DNA from: CBDCYS01 sp965224215
Lineage (GTDB): Bacteria > Acidobacteriota > Terriglobia > Bryobacterales > UBA6623
Length of the DNA stretch: 64,000 nucleotides
Direction of reading: 5' to 3'
Assembly (NCBI GenBank): GCA_965224215.1
Contig: CBDCYS010000051.1
Location: 62,001-126,000, forward strand
Under the pieces are notes generated by a model that saw nothing but the letters and a program-made list of their open reading frames with translations, did no database searches and had not been told where the DNA came from. The position numbers and the translations under genes are program-made. Below, piece by piece: positions 63,489 through 64,000 of the stretch (the first letter of the stretch is position 1; every line of letters starts with the position of its first letter).

Positions 63489-64000
63489 TTAGACTGCCCG
63501 GATGTCGTGCTCGATGGCGTATTGCGCCAGTTCGATGCGACCCGATACGCCGAGCTTTCCGGTGATTTGGTGCAGGTGGTTCTTAACGGTTTGCTCACTA
63601 ACGAATAACGACTTGGCGATCTGTCCGTTCGTGCATCCTTGGGCGACAAGCTCAATCACTTCACGCTGACGCGTGGTCAGCGAGACATCCGACGAGCTTG
63701 ATCCGCCGAAGCTCTTCATGATCGCCGCCGTCATCCCTCCGTCGAGCCAGATCTCTCCGTTGTAGACGCGCCGGATGCTGCTCGTCAGAAGCTCGGTCGC
63801 CATCTGCTTAAGCACGACGGCACAGGCACCGTAACCGACTGCGCGGATATGGTGATTTTGGTCTTCCGAGGCGGTGAGTACGATGATCTTCGTGTTAAAC
63901 CTCTCGGTCCGAAGACGCGCCAAGGTCGTATGGCCGTCCAGTCCCGGCATGCTGAGGTCCAGCAGCAGGATGTCGGGCCGGTGCTCTTTCAGTAAGTCGA
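63489..64000 (-). CDS. LuxR/NarL-type response regulator (5' end outside window)
   Basis: The visible 170 residues contain the end of a receiver domain: DILLLDLSMPGLDG with the phospho-acceptor Asp, KIIVLTASEDQNHHIRAVG and the Lys in GACAVVLKQMATELL. A NarL/FixJ HTH follows: LTTRQREVIELVAQGCTNGQ and IAKSLFVSEQTVKNHLHQIT. It acts in a two-component system, but the kinase is not seen. The N terminus lies beyond position 64000. Confidence 0.95.
   Translation of the reverse strand, partial: DLLKEHRPDILLLDLSMPGLDGHTTLARLRTERFNTKIIVLTASEDQNHHIRAVGYGACAVVLKQMATELLTSSIRRVYNGEIWLDGGMTAAIMKSFGGSSSSDVSLTTRQREVIELVAQGCTNGQIAKSLFVSEQTVKNHLHQITGKLGVSGRIELAQYAIEHDIRAV

Overview
The window reads as a high-GC bacterial chromosome segment, most likely from an Acidobacteriota lineage (Solibacter/Bryobacter-like or a relative). 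This is inferred from the gene mix: Tad-type TadE/TadG pilus proteins, secreted carboxypeptidase-regulatory-like (CNA-B type) proteins, a GH29 fucosidase, a tannase-family esterase, a PQQ-propeller protein, a Gfo/Idh/MocA oxidoreductase with a twin-arginine start, and an HpcH/HpaI aldolase with a signal peptide. No rRNA or tRNA was recognised, so the assignment is tentative.

Layout. 0.3-2.4 kb: NfeD/SPFH membrane-protein pair with a DUF6817-like gene. 2.7-7.5 kb: TauD-type dioxygenase, epoxide hydrolase, and a GH29 alpha-L-fucosidase gene split by a 530-bp miniature IS1380 element. 7.6-12.4 kb: a hydrolase-ABC ATPase-ABC permease operon; the hydrolase carries an IS1595 insertion plus a frameshift, and the permease is frameshifted. 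13.5-20.2 kb: FAH-family hydrolase, HicBA, NUDIX hydrolase, a three-gene ABC exporter operon (ATPase with two compensating frameshifts), a flippase and pyrE. 20.4-22.8 kb: a TadG-TadE-TadE operon whose last gene has an in-frame amber codon, ending at a terminator. 23-30.4 kb: two translationally coupled carboxypeptidase-regulatory-like proteins, small secreted proteins, bcp, an ACP phosphodiesterase and a DHH phosphoesterase. 30.6-36 kb: HigBA, thiC, Gfo/Idh, tannase-family esterase and a second IS1595. 37-43.8 kb: dispersed repeats, an IS200/IS605 element, lytic transglycosylase, threonine synthase, Nramp-related transporter and HpcH/HpaI aldolase.

43.9-57.5 kb is mobile DNA with few interruptions: an IS1202/ISNCY-type element with a 16-bp duplication, a second miniature IS1380 next to it, a DDE (rve) IS with a frameshifted transposase, a Spy-like gene, two head-to-tail group II introns (the first without an ORF and split by a full IS1380 element; the second encoding its own reverse transcriptase), a degenerate inverted copy of the 37-kb repeat module, dut, a 12-bp tandem repeat with 17 perfect units, and an IS110 transposase with a frameshift. 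The last 6 kb are ordinary: a degenerate GGDEF protein, a PQQ-propeller protein, a small CxxC protein, a TerB-like/acyl-CoA dehydrogenase fusion and a LuxR-type response regulator cut by the window end.

The strongest themes are nested insertion events whose order can be read from target duplications, and a high density of broken genes (an IS in two host genes, frameshifts in at least five genes, one nonsense codon). These suggest relaxed selection, or for some indels possible sequencing errors.
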